Source: Candidula unifasciata (Eukaryota > Mollusca > Gastropoda > Stylommatophora > Geomitridae). From it: a DNA stretch of 64,000 nucleotides. The translations under genes and the position numbers were made by a program. This document shows positions 1 to 9,159 of the stretch, in pieces. Every line of letters begins with the position of its first letter. Positions within the stretch are counted from its first letter, which is position 1. The stretch is taken from positions 7,501 to 71,500 of the forward strand of contig CAJHNH020003117.1 in assembly GCA_905116865.2 (NCBI GenBank). The letters run 5' to 3'. Below the pieces are notes generated by a model. The model was not told the origin of the DNA. It did no database searches and saw only the letters and a program-made list of their open reading frames with translations.

Positions 1-389
1 TTCCTTCCTCTAAATCCACAATCAATTCGCAACAACGCGTTCTGTTCTTGGCCTTCACGTGTACATCATTCTATGTCCTCACCCTCTTTTTCACTTTATT
101 CTCTAATTCCCAAATCCGATTAGTTAGCGTTCCTTTGATATTTTTCCCCACGAAATTAATGTGTTTTGGGAAATGAACAGGCAGACATACTTGCTGGTTA
201 TGCACCACCTGGTGGTGAATTGATGCAAGACAGAGTGATCACAATGTCTTCGTCTGAAAACGGGACACTCCATTATTTTTTTTTAGCTGAAAACGGGACC
301 TCCCAAGGAAGTCAGTATTCCACTTCCCTCCCCCTTTTTTGTTTCTTTCTAGGTCATCTGGGTGTAAGGGTTAGCTACTCGCTCGGCAG
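1..389. other. Unassigned sequence, possible RNase H scrap
   Basis: I see no gene here. At 166-200 the plus strand reads GNEQADILA, which resembles the conserved end of a LINE RNase H domain (GNE-AD-LA). It stands in a short open stretch with a stop just upstream and no other RNase H motif around it. It may be a scrap of an old element or chance. Confidence 0.3.
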
Positions 390-1340
390 TAGTAATGTTG
401 AAACCTGAGCCATTGCGGCCAAGAAATCAACGAAACATTTTGCTTCTCAACTGCACTGGGCAAAGCTTGATACTTTGACAGCTCTTTTATATGGTTAGCA
501 ATCTCAGTTCATAGTTCAACACCGTGATGACCGAATGCGGGTACATGGTTAAAAACAATTGTTTGCTCCATGTCTATTGCTGTCCTAATTTTGAGCACGT
601 TGAGAGCCCCTTTTGGCATTTTGCTGCAGCTGCCTCCACGTGGTCATTAAATGGCAGGCTCCCATTATACCCAGGTCCCTCAATCTGCTTTCTCTTTTAT
701 TGTTCTAGTTTGTTTTTAATTGTGAGACATGGGGCATTGCCTGTTGAAATCATTTTGCCAACAGAGCACCATAAAACAGTCGCTTTCTCTAGGTTGATGA
801 AAACACATCTTCTATGTAGACTGACTAGTCACTCTAAACACTGTAGCCTGTAGGCCTTGAGCCACTATTGCCTAGTTATCCATTGCCCTTTGGCAAGAAA
901 ACATCATCCGCAAATGTCAATATCCTTCCGACATCAAGTGCTTCCAGCTTCTGCAATCGTGTTCGTAAACACATTACAGATCCCTGCTGCAACGCAAGGG
1001 GTGATATTGCATGGCCCAGAGACCATCTGGAATCTGGAGACTTTCTGGAATCAGAAGAAGGGCAACCAGCCGAGAGTACAGCTCAGCTGATATCCATTTA
1101 ACTAAACAGGGACATATCCCTGCCTCTATAAGCGCAGACGTCAAAATATCAAACCGAACTCTATTGAAGGCATTCTCAAGATCAAGCTCTACGCCACTAA
1201 CGACTCTTGCATAACCTGGAAGACCTCATAAATCCACAAAAGCAGAACTGGTCGATTTTTACCAGCTATTTCTGCCTGGCCGATAACTACACAGTTTTCT
1301 TGTATCTTACAATCCAAAATGCATGCACTCTCAGAGCTGC
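390..1340 (-). pseudogene. Non-LTR retrotransposon reverse transcriptase relic
   Basis: Reverse transcriptase of an I/Jockey-like LINE, which would copy element RNA at a nicked target. On the minus strand, around 1200-1150, it reads GVELDLENAFNRVRF, matching RT motif A (hydrophobic-LD--AF--V). Further on, near 930-890, another frame reads ILTFADDVFLPKGNG, the catalytic ADD of motif C. Then, near 660-600, comes SLPFNDHVEAAAAKC, the usual thumb-region segment. The blocks are in the right order but need several frame changes, and there are in-frame stops, so the copy is dead. The strongly degraded motif B between A and C is not recognised. Ends are approximate. It is clearly LINE RT; the clade is less certain. 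Confidence 0.75.
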
Positions 1341-1439
1341 AATCACTTCTGACTTCTTATCAAAGGCATTTTGAAAGTGAAAATCCCAAAGCGATGGGGT
1401 CTTAGTTTATTTAATAATTGCAAGTGCACTCAACAACAA

Positions 1440-1572
1440 CCCAAAAAAAAAAAAAAAAAAAATCACGTCTTGAAAAAAAAAAAAAAAAAAAGAACAAAGT
1501 CCAGAAGTGGACGAATAACCGGAACTTTTCGACGGAGTTTAGCAGCCGGAGAACTCGAAGAAAACAAAAGAA
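1440..1572. repeat. A-runs followed by family G repeat fragment
   Basis: Two long A-runs (about 1441-1461 and 1474-1491) precede a segment (1497-1570) containing 'ccagaagtggacgaataacc' and ending near 'actcgaagaa'. The same wording recurs at 37165-37250 and 33905-33990, where it is one end of a dispersed repeat I call family G. Confidence 0.55.
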
Positions 1573-1689
1573 ATTTCCGCGTCAGAAAAAAAAAAATTAA
1601 CACTTTTGGGGGTTTTCTCTATGCCGTGTGGCGTTGGGAGCAGGACTGTCGAAGTTGGCACATTTCTACAAATTTTAAAGTATTTGATC

Positions 1690-1775
1690 CTTGCGCAAAC
1701 AAAACTGTACTTTTGGTATCATATCCGATGTTTTGGTACGTTTCAGAAATTGTGCATCAATATTTTAAATTCTGG
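1690..1775 (+). repeat. Dispersed repeat family H, copy 1
   Basis: The phrase 'atgttttggtacgttt' with its flanks through 'aatattttaaat' recurs at 53460-53530 with scattered differences. Two diverged copies establish a repeat, but I cannot place its ends or class. Confidence 0.45.
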
Positions 1776-2133
1776 CTTCGTGCTGAACAAACAAAAAAAA
1801 AAAAAAAAAACAAAAAAAAAATGATTGGAGTGTACTGAAACTAAGAGGGATGCAAATGTGCCTACCATTTGACGTGACTGGCCAGTTGCACTTTTGATTC
1901 AGTTTCACTGGTCTGAGTAGAAAATGTCCGCCAGACATCTGGTAGATGTTATTTGTCAAAGATAAATTTATTTATTGTTAAAGCTTTTCTGTTAAATTTT
2001 CTTTCGAAGCAATTTGTGAAATTTCGTTACCACGTTTATAATTGTAATTGAATTTATTTTGGCAGGGTTACGAAATACCAGCCATAGAGAGAAAGATGAA
2101 ATAAGACCATATCTGGATTATTTTGACAGATAA

Positions 2134-2268
2134 AGAATGAAATGGTTGGGCCATCTCGTAAGACTGCAGCCAGAGCCAAACTGCATTTGAGACTCTTTTT
2201 ACAGCAGAATATCTGGGAGAAAAGCGAGAGGAAGACCAAGAAAGACATGGATAAATGATGTAGATTAA
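2134..2268 (+). pseudogene. LINE ORF C-terminal scrap (GRPR type)
   Basis: One frame reads RMKWLGHLVRLQPEPN, a single stop, then SGRKARGRPRKTWINDVD and a stop. The W-GH--R block followed by a basic GRPR-TW block is the usual C-terminal tail of RTE-like LINE polyproteins. Only the last 45 codons or so survive, so this is a strongly 5'-truncated, dead insertion. The GAAGAAGAA-type tail near 2378-2390 may be its 3' end. Confidence 0.7.
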
Positions 2269-2699
2269 ACCTGCAAAATGTTGAACAAATCCATCACTCA
2301 TGCCACCTGAGAAGTGTAAGACAAATACAGAAAACCACGACAGTTAGTTACGACCTGGTAACAGTGAGACCACCAAAGAAGAAGAAAAAAAAGAATTTTT
2401 TTTTTTTTAAACTGCTGTTTGAATTTAAATTTCCAACATACACGAGCTCAATAATGATAATAACAAAGATACTACTCCTAATAAAATAAAAACCAAACGT
2501 TAGCAGCCGCTTACCCCTCCCTCCCCCCTTCCCCAATTAAAGATGCTCACAGATGAAAAATACTATTCATGGTTTGTTGTCAGTAAATGGACACAGAATG
2601 AAAGTTGTTATAGAAAATAAGATGAGCCAGTATATATATATCAACGTTCGCCTTCGTGTTTCTATGGACTTCCTCGTTTCCCCAGTGACTCTATTTCCT

Positions 2700-2930
2700 A
2701 TTTCAGTGCTCGTTTAGGGATTCTCTATACGTCTTTTCTTAGAAGGTGCCCAATATATCGCCATCTTCTATATCTTATAACGGTTGATACTAATGGTTGG
2801 CCTGGCATTTCTCTGGTTTCTTTACTCCTCCCGAATTCATCCCATTTTCTGTACGTTTTTTCCTCTAGCATTTGGTTTCCAATGCATTTAACTTTCCTTT
2901 CACATCTTTGGTGGTTCTCCAATCAGACAA
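2700..2930 (-). pseudogene. LINE ORF C-terminal scrap
   Basis: A 65-codon minus-strand reading contains RRWRYIGHLLRKDV preceded by a stretch with KWDEFGRSKETREMPGQP. The RRW-(Y/L)-GH--R block is characteristic of the region just before the C-terminal tail of RTE-like LINE proteins. No RT catalytic motifs are present and the GRPR tail is missing, so this is a fragment in the opposite orientation to the scrap at 2134-2268. Confidence 0.65.
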
Positions 2931-3060
2931 TGGATTTATGGAGTTCAAGACAGTATACATCTTCAGGAAATGACAATGGTTAGTGCCACTTAAAGAGAGC
3001 TGGACCGCAAACTGACAACCCTTTCTTCCTCGATAAATCAAAAGTTGTTGTTATTGATGA

Positions 3061-3188
3061 TAATGATGATGAGGAGGAGGATGAGGATGACGACGAAGCT
3101 AAAGCAGTGTTCAAAGAAGATCGTTTTGGTTATGATGAAGCTGGAGCAGAAGTAGGAGCAACCACAGCAGCTGCAGCAGCAGCAGCAA

Positions 3189-3226
<38 letters not shown>

Positions 3227-3400
3227 GAAGAAAAGAAGAAGAAGAAGAAGAAGAAGAAGAAGAAGAAGAAGAAGAAGAAGAAGAATAGAAGAAGAAGAAG
3301 AAGAAGAAGAAGAAGAAGAAGAAGAAGAAAGAAGAAAAAGAAAAAAAAGAAAAAGAAGAAGAAGAAGAAGAAGAAGAAGAAGAAGAAGAAGAAGAAGAAG

Positions 3401-3461
<61 letters not shown>

Positions 3462-3498
3462 AAGAAGAAGAAGAAGAAAAAAGAAAAAAGAAGAAGAA

Positions 3499-3529
<31 letters not shown>

Positions 3530-3655
3530 AAGAAGAAGAAGAAGAAGAAGAAGAAGAAGAAGAAGAAGAAAAAGAAGAAGAAGAAGAAGAAGAAGAAGAA
3601 GAAGAAGAAGAAGAAGAAGAAGAAGAAGATGATGATAAATTAGATGATAATAATG
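3061..3655. repeat. Compound trinucleotide microsatellite, mainly (GAA)n
   Basis: GAT/GAG-rich lead-in, (CAG) interruptions, an (AAT)n run at about 3187-3225, then about 400 bp of (GAA)n with few interruptions to about 3637. It yields long Ser- or Leu-only readings on the minus strand that are not genes. The plus strand is almost purely purine. Confidence 0.95.
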
Positions 3656-3660
3656 ACATT

Positions 3661-4116
3661 CCCCCTAGTTCTTAAAAAAAAGAACTTTTTTTTTTTTTAA
3701 AATGTACAACCATTTATTCACTCCTCACAGATGACGGAACAAAATTAAAATCTATAGTCGTGGCAGATAACAGACAGGCTGAACAATAAGAACACAGCTA
3801 ATTGAATTTGCTGGCTTAAAAAAAAGCAATTACTATGAACATCTGAGGCCTTCAAACAATTACTCGGGAAAAAAACCACTGACTCCTTTCCCTCTTGGTG
3901 TTTTTATTCTGTTTCCTTTCCCTCTATACTAATTTTTGCTGTCCTTTTTTCGCTTCTCTTTGTACTTGTATCTCTACCAGGAGTAGTGGAGCCTTGAGAC
4001 TGAAGTCCCTTCAGGCTCCCCCCCCCCCCACCCCAACTCTTTCCTCATAAAAATAGTAAAGGGCCCCCCGTCCTCTCCCCCCAACCATGTATAGGTGCAA
4101 GATTTCTTTATAAGTG
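3661..4116. other. Unassigned sequence
   Basis: No gene or recognised repeat apart from a C-run at about 4018-4031 and short A and T runs. Confidence 0.4.
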
Positions 4117-5020
4117 CTGTGGCACCTCGGTATACATCCGCTTTAGTATACGTTTAACTTGGTATGTGTCCTGTTTAAACGCGAAAAATGCTGCTTGTTA
4201 TACGATTTTTGTTTAGAATACGACTCGTGTGCTGGAATACGAGTAGAAATTAGTCAATACACCTCACACCTACCTTGTTTACCTCACTCGAAAAAAAGCC
4301 GAAAAAACAAGATGTAATAGCATTTTCTTGAATGACTGACTAGACATTGCCAAATTACCCAAAGATCATCAGAAGAAAGCAGAAGCAAAGTTCTTTGGAT
4401 AGATTTAAAAAAAAAAAAGTCTAACATGATGAGCCTCAACCAGCTTCAAAAAGGGAAAAGAGACAGAAGGGAGAATAAAGAGGACACACACACAAACACA
4501 CACACACGCACGCGCACACACACACACAGACACGCAATGCAGAATTTCAGATTCCTGAAGTGTTATTGCAAGGGGACTCTCCTTTCAAAAAGAAAATCTC
4601 CCCTTCCTCCTACTCCTCCTCTCTTCTCAGTATGATCCTAGTAGGTACCTAACTCTTCTCATAAACGTAAAGTCCGATTAAATTTTTTTATTTTTATTTT
4701 ATCCAACTGCTTTTGATTTGTGAATTTTATATTTAGGCAGTATATACATTATTTTATACAGCATAATCAATAGGATATTTTATTTTTCATGGGAAAGGGT
4801 TTCTCATTCTGTCTTTAATTCTTATGTATTAATTCGTTTTGTAAACGTAATGTTTGGTATACGCACAGTTTGGTATACGTACTGATTCGTATACGTCCTA
4901 TTTGGTACACGTACTGTTTGGTATTCGTGAAGCTTGGTTCACGTCCTGTTTGGTATACGTTCTGTTTGGTATAGGCCAAAGGATCTGGACCGGATCAAGG
5001 ACGTATACCGAGGTGTCACT
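4117..5020 (+). mobile_element. Non-autonomous Tigger/pogo-like DNA transposon
   Basis: The ends are inverted repeats: 'cacctcggtatac' at the left and 'gtataccgaggtg' at the right. The GG-ACCTCG-type terminus is typical of the Tc1/mariner Tigger (pogo) group. Between the ends the plus strand retains traces of the C-terminal region of a Tigger transposase: KQKQSSLDRF at about 4380-4410 and PEVLLQGDSP at about 4552-4582. Most of the transposase is absent, so the copy would need a transposase made elsewhere. A (CA)n tract lies at 4483-4530. The homologous copy at 49803-50690 has a (GA)n tract at the matching place. The leftmost bases are degenerate and I did not find a clean TA duplication. Confidence 0.75.
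4481..4532. repeat. (CA)n microsatellite
   Basis: An impure CA run with CG interruptions lies inside the Tigger-like element. Confidence 0.9.
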
Positions 5021-5085
5021 TTATCCGTTTAAACATTTCACGTAATTTCATATATTTTGTTTATCCAAATTCGGCACATTATTAT

Positions 5086-5511
5086 TAGCGGCATCAGTGG
5101 CTTCAGCATTGTGAGAGCGCTTCACAATTCCAAAATACCCGGTTCGTTTCCAGCTACAGGCGATTTGGCGCATACTGCTTTGCGTTGATTTCGACAACTG
5201 TATAGAACTTGCTTGCTTGTTGTTCTCACCAGGACATCACACAGAGCGATAAACACCCGGTGACACAAAGTGCCACCATGCGGATGAGGATCACCCGGAG
5301 AGAGATCCCAGAAACCCCTTTCAGCAGTGATGGTAACATTTATGACCCAGCTATATCCAGGGCCCCCGGCAAAAGCCAGCGCGGGGCTTCAAAAAACATA
5401 AAATTGCATCCGACAAGGGGAAGAAAATAATAAAAAATATGTATAGAACTGCTACCGTTCAGGGAGCTATAGCAAACTACTGAACGTAAAATTGCAAACA
5501 AGCTTGTAGTA
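5086..5511 (+). repeat. SINE family D copy, split by a family A element
   Basis: The left part (5086-5209) has a diverged tRNA-like head including 'cccggttcgtttcc' and then 'gcgttgatttcgacaactg', matching the family D copy at 50728. The right part (5451-5511) matches the D tail, 'caaactactgaacgtaaa'. The two halves are separated by a family A retroposon, so the D copy is the older insertion. D is probably a tRNA-derived Pol III SINE. Confidence 0.65.
5210..5439 (+). mobile_element. Family A retroposon with 11-bp target duplication
   Basis: A 230-bp element is flanked by the perfect direct repeat 'tgtatagaact' (5199-5209 and 5440-5450). It begins with a short CTTG-type tandem run, carries the family core 'aggacatcacacagagcgat' and ends in an AAT/A-rich stretch. 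Other copies are at 21597, 46280 and 54985 (same strand) and 57000 (opposite strand). No tRNA-like head is obvious. Confidence 0.75.
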
Positions 5512-5582
5512 AAACCAAACAGTAAACGAAAGCTGGGTCATATGAACGAGATACAACTAAATTATTATTATTATTATGCAAT

Positions 5583-5793
5583 CAAAAAACCTTATTTTTT
5601 TTTTAGTATCCAGAAGCTCGGTATTATGGATATCGCAACCCTTCGGCCTTGATGCCATGATAAATACCGTACATCTGGGAGAAATGTGGCTTTTCTGCCT
5701 ACCCCCGGGCGTGAACCCGGACCACAAGGAGTTTCTCACCCGGTCACCACGCAATCCGGTTTAGCCAACTACGCTAGCGCGCCGGGCAGCCTT
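5583..5793 (-). repeat. SINE family F copy
   Basis: The reverse complement reads a tRNA-like head, with 'gctagcgtagttggctaaac' and then the B-box-like 'gggttcacgcccggg', followed by the F body ('catggcatcaaggccgaagg') and a tail ending near a T/A run. It matches the copies at 7655-7860 and 62108-62318 closely. An (ATT)n run at 5562-5577 lies just beyond its 3' end. Likely a Pol III SINE. Confidence 0.75.
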
Positions 5794-5999
5794 AAATTTT
5801 AAACCCACCCACCCCATTATCTGGTAATTCAGTTATTTTGTAAGCCGGTTTTGTCATTTAGTTGGTAATCTGCCAAATCCAGCATTATAATTTCATTCTC
5901 CTGTTAAGCTGCAAAATACACAATTGTCATCCAATCGTCTTGCTAATCCACAATCTGATCCTATAATTAGTCTGCCAAATCCAACATTTTCATCTCATC

Positions 6000-6948
6000 C
6001 TCTTGTTAATCCCCAATCTGATCCTAATATTAATCCCCCCCCCCCTTCCTCGTCATCTTTTTAACCCACCATTTCATCCTCTTGTTAATCTACCATCTCA
6101 TCCTCTTGCTATTCCCCCAACTCATGCTCTTGTTTATCCATCATCTCATCCTCTTTTTAATCCGTCATCTCATCCTCTTGTTTATCCATCATCTCATCCT
6201 CTTTTTTATCCGTCATCTCATCCTCTTTTTTATCCGTCATCTCATCCTCTTGTTTATCCGTCATCTCATCCTCTTGTTTATCCATCATCTCATCCTCTTG
6301 TTTATCCATCATCTCATCCTCTTGTTTATCCATCATCTCATCCTCTTGTTTATCCGTCATCTCATCCTCTTTTTTATCCGTCATCTCATCCTCTTGTTTA
6401 TCCGTCATCTCATCCTCTTGTTTATCCATCCTCTCGTCCTCTTGTTTGTCTATCATCTTCTTGTTAATATTCCATCTCATCCTCTAATAATATAAAATAT
6501 TCCATCATCTAACCCTCTTGTTAATCCATTATCTCATCCTCTTGGTAATCCATCATCTTATCCTCTTGGTAATCCATTATATCATCCTCATGTTAATCCA
6601 TCATCTCATCCTCGTGGTAATCCGTCATCTCATCCTCTTATTTCAACTTTTTGTTTATCCATCATTTCATCCTTTTGTTAATCCACAATCTCATCCTCTT
6701 GTTCATCTACAATCTCATCCTCTTGTTCATCTACAATCTCATCCTCTTTTTTATCTATAATCTCATTCTCTTGTTTATCTACAATCTCATTCTCTTGTTT
6801 ATCTACAATCTCATCTTCTTGTTTATCTACAGTCTCATTCTCTTTATTTACAATCTCATACTCTTATTTATCTACCATCTGATCCTCTTGTTTATCTACC
6901 ATCTCATCCTCTTAGTAATTCGTTATTTCACCATTTCTTTTTAATCTA
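6000..6948. repeat. 24-bp minisatellite array
   Basis: About 40 units of 'ctcatcctcttgtttatc' plus six bases, period 24 bp, most regular at 6150-6430 and drifting on both sides. Because 24 is a multiple of three, both strands stay open for over 100 codons (HPLVYPSS repeats on plus, MTDKQEDE on minus). I see no start context, no non-repeat coding sequence and no splice evidence, so I do not call a gene. Confidence 0.92.
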
Positions 6949-6999
6949 CCAGATCGAACATTCTTGTCCCATCTTCCTAATAAAGTTAGTTGCGTATCA

Positions 7000-7215
7000 T
7001 TTACAGGACGTTGCAGAACCAACCCCAGCAGCCCCTGGCTGTTGTGTGGTTTCTCTAGGCAAATTTACGTCCAGTAGTTTGCCATTGCCCCTGGACGGTC
7101 GGCTTCTCGATACCACTGTCGAAACCAACGCAAGGCGTATGGCCCGTAGCTGGGATCGAACCCGGCACCCCGGCATTACGAAGCGTTCGCATCGACTTAG
7201 CCACAGAGCCGACTC
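7000..7215 (-). repeat. SINE family D copy
   Basis: The reverse complement starts 'gtcggctctgtggctaagtc', has the B-box-like 'gggttcgatcccagc', the body 'ttgcgttggtttcgacagtg' and the 3' part with 'ctggacgtaaatttgcctag'. It is nearly collinear with 50728-50965. The tRNA-like head suggests an internal Pol III promoter. Confidence 0.8.
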
Positions 7216-7654
7216 ATCTTCCTAATAATCCCACTTTTTTTCCGTCTTACTTCCCAGCCTCACAAGATTTCAACAATTTCACTGTCCCCGGTGTTCTTTA
7301 TTTTTTTTCTCCGCCATCCAGGATCCATTAATTCATCAGTGCTTTCCGTGTTAATTTGTTTGATTGAACGTCACGCACACAGATGTCAATTGTTGATGAG
7401 CTCTCGGGACCGCTGCAGTCAGGGGTGGAAGCCGGGGGAATTTGTACACCTTGCCACCCCCACCCCAAGTGTTTAAACCCCCAACCCCCCACCCCCCACC
7501 CCACCCCACCCACCCCAGTGTTAACCCCCCCCCTTTCCCCAAACCCCACCAAAAGTATCTACCCCCCTCCCCCAACCCCGCACTAGCACACAAGCACCAT
7601 GCATAAATGTTCGATTAAGTTTTGTATTTTCATATTATATCAAATATTAAAATG
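7216..7654. other. C-rich, otherwise unassigned sequence
   Basis: A CCCCAACC/CCCCACCC-rich stretch covers about 7455-7580. The G-rich or proline-rich readings over it are compositional only. No recognised element. Confidence 0.5.
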
Positions 7655-7860
7655 CCCGGCTGGCTAGCGTAGTTGGCTAAACCGGATTGCGCGGTGACCG
7701 GGTGACGAACTCCTTGTAGTGCGGGTTCACGCCCTGGGGTAGGCAGAAAAGCAAAATGTCTCCCAGATTTACGGTATTTATCATGGAATCAAGGCCGAAA
7801 GGTTGCGATATCCATAATACCGAGCCTAAGGGTTAACAACTCTTGGTTTCTGGATACTAA
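7655..7860 (+). repeat. SINE family F copy
   Basis: A tRNA-like head ('ggctagcgtagttggctaaa', then 'cgggttcacgccctggggta') is followed by the F body and ends at 'tttctggatacta' plus a poly-A run (7859-7872). This poly-A end is as expected for a SINE. Confidence 0.8.
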
Positions 7861-7894
7861 AAAAAAAAAAAAGATAAAATCAATTATAATAAAG

Positions 7895-8185
7895 GCGGCG
7901 TCAGTGGCTTAAGCGTTGCGAGTCTGACTCTAATTCCAACGTAACGGGATCCAAATCAACTGCTGGATGCGTGGATTTTTTTGTAAAGGTATGGGGCGTC
8001 GCAGGTCAACCAAGTCTAAAATGGGTACCAGGATGGCTGTCCTGGGGAAGTAAAGACGGCCAGCGTAATGCTGCCCACTTTACCCACATAGTGCCGATTG
8101 ATCTGTACAAAATATGGATGCTTTCCTATATACCCGATGCGGCTAATGGCGGGGAAAACAGGATCTTTATACTTTATCAATTATA
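7895..8185 (+). repeat. SINE family B copy (subtype with long head)
   Basis: It shares 'gggtaccaggatggctgtcc', 'aagtaaagacggccagcgta' and the terminal part with the copy inserted at 14364-14633. The head reads 'ggcgtcagtggcttaagcgt' and so resembles that of family D, whereas other B copies have a different head. Confidence 0.7.
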
Positions 8186-8371
8186 TTATACTTTCATTGC
8201 GACCCACAGAAACTCGCGGGTTGGAAGACATACGCCATAGAAAATACGTGTGGCAACGGAGTTTCCAGCACAATTTGGAAGGGGGGGGGGCAGGGGGGAG
8301 GGGGTCTATGCAAGCAAGCACTGAATAAGAGACTAAAAAAACAAAAGCCGTATAAATAATTGAAAACATTT

Positions 8372-8383
8372 GTCAAACAAAAG
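8372..8383. repeat. Target-site duplication, left copy
   Basis: The 12-mer 'gtcaaacaaaag' is repeated exactly at 8872-8883, flanking the LINE fragment between them. Confidence 0.9.
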
Positions 8384-8871
8384 TAATTAGTTAGTTAGTT
8401 AGTCTTTCCTATTGTGTCGAGTGCGGCACATAGGGCAGAGGTCATGACTCTCCGTGCATGGCGGTTCGTTGCAATCCGTTGTAGGTCTTGGATGTTTGAG
8501 TGGCCCATGAGCGAGCCTTCCCTGATGATAGTTCTACGTAGGGTTTCCCTTGGTCTTCCACGAGATCTTTTCCCCTGTGGTGTCCAAATGAGGGCTTGGT
8601 AAGGAAGTCTTGATTTATCTATTCTAAGAGCGTGGCCGACATAGTTCCAGCGGCGTTTTCGTATAAAATTAGACACATACTCTTGCCTGGATTCTTGCCT
8701 TATTTGTGTATTGGTTCGGAAATCTGACCATTTAAAATTTAGTATTCTTCTAAGGCATTTATTTTCAAAACTGTCTAATTTTGTGTCTAGAGTTTTCGTT
8801 GATTTCCAGCTCTCGCATCCATAGGTTAGTACTGGAATCACACAAGAATTGAAGATCTTGAGTTTTGTGTG
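8384..8871 (-). mobile_element. 5'-truncated RTE-like LINE insertion, 161-codon C-terminus open
   Basis: The minus strand holds one uninterrupted 161-codon reading (8880-8395). It begins with KIFNSCVIPVLTYGCESW, the usual (V/L)L-YG-E-W block after RT, then CLRRILNFKWSDFRTN, then RRWNYVGHALRID, and ends with GKRSRGRPRETLRRT and a short tail. This is the normal C-terminal third of an RTE-type LINE polyprotein; endonuclease and RT catalytic parts are missing. The 3' end is a (TTAG)n-type tail (8389-8402), and a 12-bp direct repeat flanks the whole element. It is thus a single 488-bp target-primed insertion, and the open frame suggests it is young. Confidence 0.9.
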
Positions 8872-8883
8872 GTCAAACAAAAG

Positions 8884-9159
8884 GTATTAACATAATCATA
8901 ATTCATGAGACAGACACCGGGACAAGGCAATACTGGCATCACGCGAAAAGCTCCATAGAGATCGTTGTTGCCTCAGAAGGTGTTTGGGGAAAATGTGTTA
9001 AACAAAGGGTGATGGCAAATGGGTGGATGGTTGTCTCGCTACAGATAGTAGACATTATGGCGAGAGATGGACACGGGAAAATGTTCATGTATAAAATATG
9101 CTAGCAGATATTATTTCATGTCAGATGTGTTTTTATTTTATATATGGGGTACGGAGGTG
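8884..9159. other. Unassigned sequence
   Basis: No gene or recognised repeat. Confidence 0.4.

Noticed and set aside
3111..3659. Poly-Ser/Leu/Phe and poly-Lys/Arg frames over GAA, GAAA and TTC tracts here and at 11642-12283, 12697-13209, 23310-23888, 47335-48141 and 56306-56577
   Set aside because: Simple-sequence translation; no gene evidence.
6157..6480. Charged MTDKQEDE repeat protein on the minus strand
   Set aside because: By-product of the 24-bp minisatellite period.
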